From Aureibacter tunicatorum (GTDB lineage Bacteria; Bacteroidota; Bacteroidia; Cytophagales; Cyclobacteriaceae), in NCBI RefSeq assembly GCF_036492635.1, contig NZ_AP025309.1:40574-104573 (forward strand): 64,000 bases of DNA, written 5' to 3'. The position numbers were made by a program, and so were the translations under genes. A model generated the notes under the pieces. The model had not been told where the DNA came from. It worked only from the letters and a program-made list of their open reading frames with translations, and ran no database searches. Position 1 is the first letter of the stretch, and each line of letters begins with the position of its first letter. Below are positions 45,542-58,101 of the stretch, piece after piece.

Positions 45542-45655
45542 GCGGTTTAATTAGTGCTTATCAGAGATAATCGTGGTATATTCTTAAAGCGTTTCATCCA
45601 AGCATATGCATACTTGAATCATCTATTCTTATTGATATTGAGTGAATAACCGTAG

Positions 45656-45764
45656 CAGGGCAATTTAATTTCAAAAAGAAAAATACCATGTTGTCTCTCT
45701 TCAGAGGTAGTTAAGAGGGAGAATTTTTTCAAACCATTTTTCTTTTTGAATATGCTACCCTGCA
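45656..45764. repeat. 109-bp imperfect inverted repeat
   Basis: Arm 1 (45656-45688) starts GCAGGG and contains ATTTCAAAAAGAAAAAT. The reverse complement of arm 2 (45735-45764) starts GCAGGG and contains ATTCAAAAAGAAAAAT. The 46-nt loop has a further CTCTCTT/AAGAGGGAG pairing. It could be a structured RNA or a small inverted-repeat element. Confidence 0.6.
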
Positions 45765-45808
45765 TGCACTCATTGACATTTTCCATGCGTGATATTGTAT
45801 AATCAAAA

Positions 45809-45839
45809 CAAAGCCCTCCGTAATCAACCAAGGGCTTTG
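45809..45839 (-). terminator. Terminator-like hairpin
   Basis: CAAAGCCCT (45809-45817) pairs perfectly with AGGGCTTTG (45831-45839), followed on the minus strand by TTTTGATT. It would stop transcripts coming from the lipoprotein gene at 46051 about 210 nt past its end. Confidence 0.7.
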
Positions 45840-46050
45840 CGATAAAATAGCCTACTGACTGCTCTGATATCGAAATAATTATGTTCTGACCCGTATTCTA
45901 CAAACAAGAATATTTGAACTTAAAACGATATTGGCTATTTCAACTTGACATCATTCGATTGGATGTATGACTCAACATCATTCTCCTTTAAATCTCTATC
46001 AAAGATATGGCAGCGGAAACCTCCAATCATGATAATGTCTAAATCAAGAT

Positions 46051-46506
46051 TTAATTCTTGACAAGGGTCATTGTGGATGGCGACAAACTGGAATTTGTTA
46101 TTTTCAATTCCTTGTCTGAAACAAGTTCATATGAAAATTCTTGCAAACTGTAAACATCTCCTTTAACACAATCTTCACTAAATGCATCTTTTTGATAAGA
46201 ACCGCTCAAATAAAGCTTGGAACCATCAAAGTGATAATTTCCTTTGACTGAAATGTTTACGCATTCTTCATCAATGTTATCTAATGCCGAATTGCTGGAA
46301 AGGCTCATTGTGAAAGAGCTCTCATCAAACGAGATGATATTATCAGGCTTGGCTTTTTCTTGCCAACTGCCCTCAAGAACTGTTTGACTTAAAATATCTT
46401 GTGTGAAATCATTTTGAGATTGGAATGACGACTCTTCATTGTCATCATTGCAGGAAACAAGGCTAATAGCAACAGCTATAAGAGGCAACATTAAATACTT
46501 ACCCAT
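46051..46506 (-). CDS. Lipocalin-like small lipoprotein
   Basis: A ~151-residue lipoprotein from the ATG at 46506, with lipobox cysteine 19 (LVSCNDDNEE) and an acidic patch right after it, suggesting surface export. The mature region QTVLEGSWQEKAKPDNIISF then SVKGNYHFDGSKLYLSGSYQ is the up-and-down beta pattern of lipocalin-like domains common in Bacteroidota. Ligand unknown. The shared promoter block lies upstream, linking it to the catabolic genes. Confidence 0.72.
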   Translation of the reverse strand: MGKYLMLPLIAVAISLVSCNDDNEESSFQSQNDFTQDILSQTVLEGSWQEKAKPDNIISFDESSFTMSLSSNSALDNIDEECVNISVKGNYHFDGSKLYLSGSYQKDAFSEDCVKGDVYSLQEFSYELVSDKELKITNSSLSPSTMTLVKN

Positions 46507-46582
46507 AAAATATAATTTAATTAATAAAAATAAATTGGTTTTATCAACCTTTGCTAACACATCAAAACCGGAAACTGTATAA

Positions 46583-46689
46583 CTCAATAATGTTTATCAA
46601 GATTAATTTTTATAGTTTCCTTATTCATCCTTCTTTGATTTCTCACGGAGGAAAATAAAATAGTATAAAAAATCAATCGCGATGATCTC
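46583..46689 (-). promoter_or_regulatory. Shared promoter block upstream of the lipocalin-like gene
   Basis: It aligns over about 100 nt with 9155-9252. The operator core, minus-strand GAGATCATCGCGATTGAT, is at 46672-46689, followed by TTTTTATACTATTTTATTTT. The operator lies about 166 nt upstream of the chosen start. The rest of 46507-46804 holds no gene. Confidence 0.55.
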
Positions 46690-46804
46690 TAATTAAATAT
46701 TGCCACAATTTCCTTTCACATTTAAACTTACCTTTCTTCTTGAATCTCACTTAAAGTTAATATATCACTTATTAATGTCAAAATAATATCTAAATATTTT
46801 ATTC

Positions 46805-49987
<3,183 letters not shown>

Positions 49988-50055
49988 CTATAAATAATTA
50001 AACAATACCAAGGATACGTTTTACGCAGACAGTACCATTGCCACATTTAAAAAAG

Positions 50056-53000
50056 TTATTTTTCTCTAATTATCAGACGAACACCCACATCCGGAACTTT
50101 CTGCCAAGAAGAAAACGGAATGCTGAAAAATGCTTTGGCCCTTAAAGGTCTATCTTTCCATGATCCTCCTTTCACTCTCTTTTTGTCACCTGATAAAGTA
50201 TGATTCGTTTTCGTCCATTCTTTCACATTGCCATGCATATCGTACAGTCCCCAAGCATTTGGCTTGTACTGAGCTACATCAACCTGTATCAAAGAGCCAT
50301 CGTCAACTCCCCATGCCCTTGGCAAGAAGTTATTGTATTTGAACTTAGGATGATACTCAGGCATTGGCTTAGGATTTACTCCTGCTACAGTCATTTCCCT
50401 AAGGGTCTCATCCGCTAGATTAGCATATTTTGCAAAGCTATTCTCTTCACCATAAGACCAACCCGTGTCGCTCCCGGACAAACATGCCCATTCCCATTCA
50501 TCCTCTGTCGGAAGATCAAACAAATACTCAAAGTTATCTGTCAAATCATTCGCAAATTGCATCGCTTCCTCCCAACTTAATCGAATAACAGGCTGTTCAT
50601 CTTTGTTCGCTTCATATCCTAATCCTGTATGATCTTTCCAATGTTGATCGATCATTCGCGAAACATATTCAGGGTGAAGCGTCCTGTATTGCGCATTTGT
50701 TAATTCTGTCGTTGACATCCAGAACGATTGCGCTATCTTCACAGCTTTGCCATCTCTTAGATATTGTCCCGCAGGTATTCTAACAAAGGTCATCGAAATG
50801 CTATCATTAAGCTTCACAACCTTCCGAGCGGTTGACGCTAAATTCTTAAGTTGCATTGAACTAGCTTTTTTAGTATCAAATGGCCAGTTTTTGAGCTTCT
50901 TTTTCTTCACAATTGCCTCTTGTTCCTTTTCAACTATCCATTCAGGTTTATTTAAAGGGGTTTCCTTCAAATACTTTTCTCTTTGAAGCAACTCTTCATC
51001 ACTGTTGTCATACAAGTTGTTATACTTCTCAGCCAATACCTTTCTTCGCTCTTCCTGATTGAATCCTCTATATTCTGTCACATCGCGCCATTTTCCATGA
51101 TAAGGCACATTGAGGTCTATCCATGTATTCAATTTCTCCCATTCATGGTCTTCCAATTCAACGCCGTGATGGCCACTTTCCAATAGTTGCACAAGCTCGG
51201 ATGTACTGGCATGAAATTCCATTGGAGTCAAAATATGCACATCGGATTCAGGCCCTGGTCTGCTGATATAAGGATGAAGATTTAAATAACTCTCTCTGAA
51301 ATTATTGTAATCCGTAGCTTTCTTGTCACTGGCAAAATCAGGAATCTCATTATTATTACCATTATGGCAAGAAATGCAATTGCGATCCAGAACAGGTTGT
51401 ACTTCCAGATCAAATGAAAATGGTCTGGCGCCTCCTCCCGACATAGGCATTATCTCAACGGGCTTTTTGCGTGATGCCAATGTATACTTTGGTTTCACTA
51501 CCTGATTTTGATCTTCATGACAACCCACACAAGACAAGACTTCTCCCGGCATTGCAGTCAACCAAGACCTCATCAATTGTATTGCGCGTCCTTTTTCATC
51601 CAAAGGTTGTAAGGAAATAGGCGTATTCGCTGGCACCTTGAACATCACCGAACCATCTTCTTCCACTGGCACTGTTCCCAACACGCGTTTCACATCCCAA
51701 GCGCTTTCGATGCCATGAATATCATGATTGCTCAACATTTGATTGAATCCAAATTTGTAAGCAAAAACTCTCAAAGACTTGATTTTTCCTTTTGGCACTC
51801 CTTGAGTTCCTTTGCCTTCATAAAGGTCTTGAATATATATCGTAGCTTCTTTTTCTCCTTTTATAGTCTTATCAGGAATGTCGATCGGTTTCTTTTTCTT
51901 CTTCAAAGGCAAAATCTCTCTGATTCCAGAATCTTCAAACTCATGAATCAGTGTAACATTATCAAACATATCAACCAAGTAAACTCCCCAAAGAGCATCA
52001 GGATTCATCTTTGCTGTAACTACAAAGTAATTATCATCTACAGGATAAGGCGTTGTAAAAAGTGGCCATACCCCCTTAACCAAGTGATCTTTAATCTCCG
52101 GCACAACCTCTCGTCCTTTGTAAGGAATCTCCTGCACGACACCGTCGGCTTCAAACCTGCCTTGTTGAGGATCAAATACTACCAATCTACCTGCTCTTGC
52201 AATGCCATGATGGCCAGTAACGATGCCAACAAACTTAGTCGGGTGATTTGGCAAGGGCTTCGCGTAAAAAAGACTATTCGGCCAGTATGAACCACTGCCA
52301 TAGTACTCTTTTTTACCCGTTCCATCAGGATTCATATGCATCAATATACGCGTGAAATAATGGGTTTCATCAGTATATTCCCAACGCAAATACATGACAC
52401 GGCCATTGTGCAACATAACTGGGTCCCACTCATTATCCTGGCCATAATTCAATTGTTTGAAATCCTTGCTTTCAGGATCAAACAAGCACAAATTGGCTAC
52501 TGGATCTTTTCCATTCACGCAAGGAACCGCTTGCATTCCTATATTGGAAGCGCATATAATCTTTCCATTTGGCAGATACAGTCCTTCATGATAATCCAAA
52601 TCAGGCTCCGTATCAGGCGTAAGCTGATTTACTTTGCCATCCTTCAGATTCATCTCATGCAAATGCCACCTGCCATTATTACCGGGTTTGGAGAACATCA
52701 GTTTATCCGCGTCATAATGCAACTCCAGATCATTGACTAATTCTCCTTTTTTAGGCTTGTAAACACTGCTGATCTGCGTTTTTCCAGTGGTAATATCGCT
52801 CAGCTTGATAATTTCAGTATCATAAGCGGTAGAAATATTCTTTATGCTTCCATGGGATGAAAAATTGCTTGGAGGGGTCCCAAGGTTTCGAGACTGAGCG
52901 GTACGAGCATTTTTCAATCTATGCCTGACAGCGATAAAGTCATCTTTTAAGAATGGATTCTCTAGCAAGATCTCTCGCTTCAACTTTTTCAAGCGAATGA

Positions 53001-54027
53001 TCTCTTTGCGAGCTTCCTGATTATTCTGATAGACTTTTGCCTTGGCTTTATCATAAGATGCCATCAACTCATTATACTGCTCTTCGACCTGATCAAATCT
53101 ATAAGTGTCTTTATTATTTTTTTTCAAATACTCCACAGACTCTTGGACCGCGCTAAGTTTAAAAAACTTGAGATGCTCTTCCTGAAATTCGTAAACACGA
53201 ACAACTTCCAAGAATAGATTTAGCAAAGCCTTTGTATCATTTTCATTCTTCGATAATCTCTTTAGAAAATACTCTTTTTGCTCCAGTTTATCGACAACAT
53301 TACGCACCATATTTTTCTCAAATACTTGTGGTTCTGCCCATAGCCACTTTTCAGCATCTCTTCCCGAGTATTTTAAGAAAGTACTCATTTGCTCACTATG
53401 CATCTCCGACAATGATTCGAAAATAACACTTGATGAATAGTTTTTAACATGGAGCTGAACTGTAGCTCTAACTCCCGACCGTTTACGATGCGTCCCTACT
53501 TTCGCATGAAAAGACTTGAATTTTTTACCCAAATCCAAGATCATCTCCCCAGGGGCATACACTCCAACTCCACGTTCCAACTCATTATTTCCAATATAAA
53601 TAATTTCATCATCCTCAGGACTAATAACATCCAACTTTCCTTTGGCATCCACTTGACGGATAAAACTCATTTTATCTAAAAAGTGCTTATTGCCTGACTT
53701 GTCTATCAAAAAGGCATTGGCGAAAATCGCTCCGTCATGAACGTTATTGTCAGTGCTTTCGTCAGCCTGCAAGACCAAGTTGTCGCATTCGCTCAAATCC
53801 ACATTTATATCATAGGGATCATCATTGATACCCATAACAGGCGAATAATTCATCTCAAAGCTAACTTGAGCCTGATATCTTTGAAAAGCTTGTTGTGTTT
53901 TCAACATAGCCTGAGCCCAATCATCATCACTGCTAACCAGTTGATGACTAATATTGACCTGTTGCGCAATCAAAGACAAATGAAAGCAACAACAGAGCAA
54001 AAGTGTTAATATGTTAAATCTTTTCAT
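50056..54027 (-). CDS. Exported NPCBM / HzsA-like propeller / dihaem cytochrome c / FGE-fold fusion (paralog 2)
   Basis: A 1323-residue paralog of the product at 29492, with the same domain order: signal peptide (MKRFNILTLLLCCCFHLSLIA), an NPCBM-like domain, helical linker, HzsA-like propeller, CVGCH at 833-837 and CISCHNGN from 884, then the FGE fold (about 1080-1323). The first haem falls at the same residue number, 833, in both. The FGE domain has KGGSWKDRPLRAK, again with no catalytic cysteine. It lies between two sulfatase genes and the GH2 gene, so the family is clearly tied to sulfated-glycan use. Function of the cytochrome part is unknown. Confidence 0.8.
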   Translation of the reverse strand: MKRFNILTLLLCCCFHLSLIAQQVNISHQLVSSDDDWAQAMLKTQQAFQRYQAQVSFEMNYSPVMGINDDPYDINVDLSECDNLVLQADESTDNNVHDGAIFANAFLIDKSGNKHFLDKMSFIRQVDAKGKLDVISPEDDEIIYIGNNELERGVGVYAPGEMILDLGKKFKSFHAKVGTHRKRSGVRATVQLHVKNYSSSVIFESLSEMHSEQMSTFLKYSGRDAEKWLWAEPQVFEKNMVRNVVDKLEQKEYFLKRLSKNENDTKALLNLFLEVVRVYEFQEEHLKFFKLSAVQESVEYLKKNNKDTYRFDQVEEQYNELMASYDKAKAKVYQNNQEARKEIIRLKKLKREILLENPFLKDDFIAVRHRLKNARTAQSRNLGTPPSNFSSHGSIKNISTAYDTEIIKLSDITTGKTQISSVYKPKKGELVNDLELHYDADKLMFSKPGNNGRWHLHEMNLKDGKVNQLTPDTEPDLDYHEGLYLPNGKIICASNIGMQAVPCVNGKDPVANLCLFDPESKDFKQLNYGQDNEWDPVMLHNGRVMYLRWEYTDETHYFTRILMHMNPDGTGKKEYYGSGSYWPNSLFYAKPLPNHPTKFVGIVTGHHGIARAGRLVVFDPQQGRFEADGVVQEIPYKGREVVPEIKDHLVKGVWPLFTTPYPVDDNYFVVTAKMNPDALWGVYLVDMFDNVTLIHEFEDSGIREILPLKKKKKPIDIPDKTIKGEKEATIYIQDLYEGKGTQGVPKGKIKSLRVFAYKFGFNQMLSNHDIHGIESAWDVKRVLGTVPVEEDGSVMFKVPANTPISLQPLDEKGRAIQLMRSWLTAMPGEVLSCVGCHEDQNQVVKPKYTLASRKKPVEIMPMSGGGARPFSFDLEVQPVLDRNCISCHNGNNNEIPDFASDKKATDYNNFRESYLNLHPYISRPGPESDVHILTPMEFHASTSELVQLLESGHHGVELEDHEWEKLNTWIDLNVPYHGKWRDVTEYRGFNQEERRKVLAEKYNNLYDNSDEELLQREKYLKETPLNKPEWIVEKEQEAIVKKKKLKNWPFDTKKASSMQLKNLASTARKVVKLNDSISMTFVRIPAGQYLRDGKAVKIAQSFWMSTTELTNAQYRTLHPEYVSRMIDQHWKDHTGLGYEANKDEQPVIRLSWEEAMQFANDLTDNFEYLFDLPTEDEWEWACLSGSDTGWSYGEENSFAKYANLADETLREMTVAGVNPKPMPEYHPKFKYNNFLPRAWGVDDGSLIQVDVAQYKPNAWGLYDMHGNVKEWTKTNHTLSGDKKRVKGGSWKDRPLRAKAFFSIPFSSWQKVPDVGVRLIIREK

Positions 54028-54061
54028 AAAAAATAAAGATTAATAATCATAGATAAATGAA

Positions 54062-54084
54062 CCTGATCATATAATATGATCAGG
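54062..54084. terminator. Perfect 23-nt palindrome in the sulfatase operon
   Basis: CCTGATCATAT, one A, ATATGATCAGG: 11-bp arms. No strong T-run follows on either side, so it may be a processing or attenuation site, or an operator, between the sulfatase and fusion-protein genes. Confidence 0.5.
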
Positions 54085-54099
54085 CCATTTTGAGGTAGT

Positions 54100-55656
54100 T
54101 TAATGAGAAATAAGTGAAAAGGGGTCATACGATTTCTTTAACCAATCCTTGAGTTCCGGAAGCAATTTTCTCATCAAAGGATTGCTTTCGGGGTTCTTCT
54201 TAATCACAGGATTTAATTGGTATTTATCATTAATGTTATCATATAGTCTAAACTCAAGATCTCGTCCGTCAGCAGAGCGAACCGCCACAAAAGTATGGGT
54301 TTTGGTTCTCAAGCCTCTATAGCCAAGGTTCCTCCAATCAATCCCCTCTTTCGCCAATTTAAGCGTATCCGCTACCCAAGGAGACATATCTTGTCCAACT
54401 GTCGCCAATGGCCAAGGCCTGCATACAAACTCATGCAGAAGAACACTATTTCGTTCATCCTTGACTCCCGATTCTTGTCTCATCAATGGCGACAAATCTT
54501 CCCCATCACAACTCTCTGGTATTTCAAGATCCATTAAACCAAGCAAACTTGGCATAATATCATAAGTCTGAAATAGTGGCTCGAATTCATGAGGCTTAAG
54601 CGCCTTAGGCCAACGGATCATCATAGGCACTGCTGAAGCTTCTTCATACCAAACGCATTTTTGCATACGGTCATGTGATCCCAGCATTTCTCCATGATCT
54701 GAAGTGAATACCAATATGGTATTATCAGCAATCCCTTCTTTTTCCAGATAATCCACGATACGCCCAAAATTGTTGTCACAAGACTCAACGGCAGCAAAAT
54801 AGCTCTGTCGAGCCTCCTTGCCTAGAATATTGTTTTTTCCTGTACCCTTGGCATTAGGTCTAACATCAATATCCTCCAGATTATAATGATTTTTCAATTC
54901 CTCAGGCGCTATATACGGAGGATGAGGAGGGTTCCATGACAGAATCATAGAAAACGGTTTATCTTTATCTCTTTTTTGAAGATAATCCAAAGCAATATCT
55001 GTTTCATGATCCACAGACCATTGCTTTGGTCTTATCATTTTTTGGGAGTCTCCTGTCCAATAATGCGGATCAAAATGTACATCATGGGTATTGTAAGCGT
55101 ACCAAAAGTCAAACCCATGTCTTCGTTTTCCTTCGGGAATATTCGCATCCCAATGCTTTGCTCCACTTTCAGGTTTAATATTTTTATTTAACTCGGGACA
55201 GTCAAGGTGCCACTTGCCAATATATGCTGTTTGATAGCCATTTTCTTTCCATACATCTCCCAAGCAAATTTCATTTTCATCTAGCTCTATAGAAAGCCCT
55301 GGTTGGCAATTAGTTGTAAGGCCTGTGGCCATTGGGAACTTACCAGACATCAATGACGCTCGATAAGGAGTTGACAATGGACAAGAGCTAACTGCATTTT
55401 TGAACACCACGGATTCTTTTGCGAAACGATCAAAATGCGGTGTTCTCACAGGATCTTCATTCATAAAGCCCAGTGATTGCTTTCTAAATTGATCAGCAAA
55501 CACAAAGAGTATATTGGGTTGATCTTTTCTATTTTTCTTTCTTTTATTTTTAACTTCCTCATCGGAATCTTTATTATCGCCAGATACATTGCAGGACATC
55601 GCTGAGGCACCCAAGCCCAATATTCCTAGATTTTGCAAAAAATTTCTTCTCTCCAT
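54100..55656 (-). CDS. Sulfatase, Ser-type, lipid-anchored (sulfatase A)
   Basis: A 518-residue family S1 sulfatase. The leader MERRNFLQNLGILGLGASAM with cysteine 22 suggests Tat export and lipid attachment. The metal site opens with NILFVFADQFRKQSLG; the nucleophile motif is Ser95 in STPYR, the Ser form of the C/S-x-P-x-R signature, so formylglycine must be made by an anSME-type radical SAM enzyme rather than FGE. Other family phrases are YIGKWHLD, FTSDHGEMLGSHD and WYEEASAVPMMIRWP. A Cys lies three residues earlier (CPLSTPYR) but not at the modified position. Second gene in the sulfatase run. Confidence 0.92.
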   Translation of the reverse strand: MERRNFLQNLGILGLGASAMSCNVSGDNKDSDEEVKNKRKKNRKDQPNILFVFADQFRKQSLGFMNEDPVRTPHFDRFAKESVVFKNAVSSCPLSTPYRASLMSGKFPMATGLTTNCQPGLSIELDENEICLGDVWKENGYQTAYIGKWHLDCPELNKNIKPESGAKHWDANIPEGKRRHGFDFWYAYNTHDVHFDPHYWTGDSQKMIRPKQWSVDHETDIALDYLQKRDKDKPFSMILSWNPPHPPYIAPEELKNHYNLEDIDVRPNAKGTGKNNILGKEARQSYFAAVESCDNNFGRIVDYLEKEGIADNTILVFTSDHGEMLGSHDRMQKCVWYEEASAVPMMIRWPKALKPHEFEPLFQTYDIMPSLLGLMDLEIPESCDGEDLSPLMRQESGVKDERNSVLLHEFVCRPWPLATVGQDMSPWVADTLKLAKEGIDWRNLGYRGLRTKTHTFVAVRSADGRDLEFRLYDNINDKYQLNPVIKKNPESNPLMRKLLPELKDWLKKSYDPFSLISH

Positions 55657-55704
55657 ATGCTTAATGATTAAAAAATAACTTTTCTGAAAAAATTAAACTC
55701 ATAA

Positions 55705-57174
55705 TTACATATTAATCCTACTTCGATAATAAGGATGCTTAGATTTCTCAGGAGCAAACTCACTATTGATTTGAGGCATCTGAGCTTGAGTTGATTCCTT
55801 CCAGCCCTCCAATTTACGGATCATCTCTTCAACTGTTCCTTGATGACTTTCTGCCAAATTTGTAGATTCCCCTATATCTTTATTCAGGTTGTATAATTCA
55901 TATCGATTTTCTTCGATAATATGAATCAATTTAAAATCTCCTTGTCTCATTGACGAATAAGGGACTGCTCCTCCCGGGTGATAGTGCGGATAATGAAAAT
56001 AAATCGCATCTCTATCAATATCCTTTCCTTCAGCCAATGGCAATAAACTAAGGCCATCCATTTCAAGATCATTGGCTTCGCCAATAGCCTCCAACACCGT
56101 TGGAAAAATATCCATTCCCATCACAGGCTCGCTTACTTTTCTCGCTTGAGAAAAATGGCCTTTCCAATACATAAACATTGGAACTTTAACGCCACCTTCA
56201 TACATGCTTCCTTTTCCTTCTCTCAGAGGATAATTCGAAGTAATCGTATCTCCCTTAATGGTATGCGTAAGGCCTCCATTGTCGCTAGCGAAAAACACCA
56301 AAGTATTTTCCGTTAAATTCAAGCTATCAAGCATCTTCATCACGTGGCCTATCGCTTCGTCAGTGCTTTTGACCATAGCGGCATAAGTAGCATTTTGCCA
56401 TCGTGAGGATTCTGACTTTTTATTTTCGAAATATTCCTCCAGCTCTTTTTTTGCCTTAAGCGGAGTATGCACTTGATAAAAAGGCATGTAAAGAAAAAAT
56501 GATGTGTCCTGATGACTTTCAATAAAGCTTGAAGCTTCTCTTGCCAATCTATCGGTCAAATACTCTCCTTCAGGACCGTCTGGAATTTGAGGATTGTGAT
56601 AGGGAGAAAAGTAACTTTTAGGGTGTCCCTTTGAATTGCCTCCAAAATTAATATCAAAACCCTGATGTTCAGGATAATAATCTTCTTCTTCCCCCAAGTG
56701 CCATTTGCCATAAGAAGCCGTCACATAACCGCAACTCCTTAGCTTATCCGCCATGGTTGTCTCTTCCAAAGGCAAAAACTGTTGCCAATCCGGAATATCC
56801 ATTTTAGCATATTTAAACTTATGGCCAGGTATCCAATCCGTAATATTAGTTGTGGATGGATACTTCCCTGTTAATAATGACGCTCTCGAAGGCGAACTTA
56901 CCGTGCAATTGGAATAAGCGTTAATAAAATCCACAGACTGCCCTCTAAGCGAGTCAATCACTGGACTTTCATGATAATCATTGCCTGAAGAAGGCAAATC
57001 CGACCAACCCAGATCATCCACATAAAACACGACAACATTTGGCTTCTGTTTTACTTCCGCATGCTTTTGATCACTTGAAGAGGAAATACAACTGCTTGCC
57101 ATCAGCCCTGTCAAGAGCAAATTACCAACACTATTCGTCTTTAATTGTAAACCTTTATTCATCATCAAGCGCAT
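55705..57174 (-). CDS. Sulfatase, Ser-type (sulfatase B)
   Basis: A 489-residue arylsulfatase-like enzyme. The leader LLLTGLMASSC suggests a lipoprotein. Metal-binding VVVFYVDDLGWSDL, modified residue Ser93 in SSPSR, then SLLTGKYPSTT, YGKWHLGEE and FFASDNGGLTHT are canonical. Again the Ser type. The gene overlaps the end of the sigma-factor gene by 10 nt, so it is translated with it; MMNKG starts at 57165 or 57162 are alternatives. Likely substrate: a sulfate ester on a galactan or similar polymer, not deducible in detail. Confidence 0.92.
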   Translation of the reverse strand: MRLMMNKGLQLKTNSVGNLLLTGLMASSCISSSSDQKHAEVKQKPNVVVFYVDDLGWSDLPSSGNDYHESPVIDSLRGQSVDFINAYSNCTVSSPSRASLLTGKYPSTTNITDWIPGHKFKYAKMDIPDWQQFLPLEETTMADKLRSCGYVTASYGKWHLGEEEDYYPEHQGFDINFGGNSKGHPKSYFSPYHNPQIPDGPEGEYLTDRLAREASSFIESHQDTSFFLYMPFYQVHTPLKAKKELEEYFENKKSESSRWQNATYAAMVKSTDEAIGHVMKMLDSLNLTENTLVFFASDNGGLTHTIKGDTITSNYPLREGKGSMYEGGVKVPMFMYWKGHFSQARKVSEPVMGMDIFPTVLEAIGEANDLEMDGLSLLPLAEGKDIDRDAIYFHYPHYHPGGAVPYSSMRQGDFKLIHIIEENRYELYNLNKDIGESTNLAESHQGTVEEMIRKLEGWKESTQAQMPQINSEFAPEKSKHPYYRSRINM

Positions 57175-57707
57175 GTTTGGAAGTTTTCAAAGCTTTCTCT
57201 TAATTTAATCATTGCTCGTCTCATATGTGTTTCCACCGTTTTTTGAGACACTCCTAACTCTTCGGCAATTTCTCGATACTTCAAGCCTTGGTACTTGCTC
57301 ATGCAGAATATCTCTCGGCTTCTTTGAGGCAAATCATCCACTGCTTTTTCCGCCCAAAGTATAAGCTCCTCATTATCCTGTTCGTAACTGCTTTCATTAA
57401 GCAGAGTTTCATAAGCAATGCTAGCTTCATGCTTTTTTTCCACCGCATTTTTTCTGATCAGATCAGTGCATTTATTATGCGCGGCACGCATAAGATATGG
57501 CTTGATATGTTGATATGGAATTTTATCTCGTCGACTCCAAAGGTCCATGAAAATAACTTGAACCACATCTTTGGCAAATTCGGGTCTGCATATTTTTCTT
57601 TGCACATAGTTTAATAAACTAGGAGCGTATGCTTCGTACAAATTCTGAAAGTTCAGTTCACTGTTTTCCAAGTGCTTTTGATGGACAAGTACAAATGAGT
57701 TTTCCAT
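57165..57707 (-). CDS. ECF-family RNA polymerase sigma factor
   Basis: A 180-residue ECF sigma factor. Region 2 is about residues 24-90 (FQNLYEAYAPSLLNYVQRKI, DVVQVIFMDLWSRRD, PYLMRAAHNKCTDLIRK), and region 4 about 115-172 (VDDLPQRSREIFCMSKYQGL, YREIAEELGVSQKTVETHMR). In Bacteroidota such factors usually pair with a FecR anti-sigma and a SusC/SusD locus; here neither is present, and the gene runs straight into two sulfatases with overlap. It probably directs transcription of this or related loci. It is divergent from the hybrid sensor gene across a 394-bp spacer. Confidence 0.92.
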   Translation of the reverse strand: MENSFVLVHQKHLENSELNFQNLYEAYAPSLLNYVQRKICRPEFAKDVVQVIFMDLWSRRDKIPYQHIKPYLMRAAHNKCTDLIRKNAVEKKHEASIAYETLLNESSYEQDNEELILWAEKAVDDLPQRSREIFCMSKYQGLKYREIAEELGVSQKTVETHMRRAMIKLRESFENFQTCA

Positions 57708-58101
57708 ATCTAAAAAAATTAAAGCAAAAAAATAATTTCATCAGATGAACAAATCGCCTAACAATATTTGGCGTTTCTGATATCTCAAAGTTGCTTCCTT
57801 TCAAAAAAAAAGGCATGTCCAAATGTTGCAACAAAGGAACTATTTGTTGAAAAACTAAAGATTCAACACTCACAACAAACCACTCACAATCAGGTGATTA
57901 CAATGAAAAATAACAATTTGAACACTACAATTACAACAATAGGATAGTTATTTACTGAAATATAGTTTCAAATTTAGAACACGATAGCGCTTCAATTTTT
58001 ATGTAAATTTGATGTATTATTTTATCTTTAAGGTATACTATTATATTTTTTGAATTTAATTAATAATTGCTTTACTACATTTTTCACATTTTTTAACTTT
58101 T
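57708..58101. promoter_or_regulatory. Divergent control region between sigma factor and hybrid sensor
   Basis: No gene. The 9-bp direct repeat CACTCACAA occurs at 57867-57875 and 57881-57889, a spacing that suits binding by an AraC-type dimer. The part nearest the sensor is very AT-rich. Promoters were not resolved. Confidence 0.4.

Larger units (their letters stand above)
45542..46050. other. 509-bp spacer with long hairpin, terminator and short frame
   Basis: From left to right: a long imperfect hairpin at 45656-45764, a terminator at 45809-45839, and a 31-codon minus-strand frame at 45935-46030 (MIGGFRCHIFDRDLKENDVE...) whose reading continues upstream of its ATG for about 14 codons into the previous gene's end. 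That frame may be a gene remnant. No full gene is supported. Confidence 0.45.

Noticed and set aside
45619..45831. 70-codon minus-strand ORF
   Set aside because: It spans the 109-bp hairpin and part of a terminator; composition explains it.
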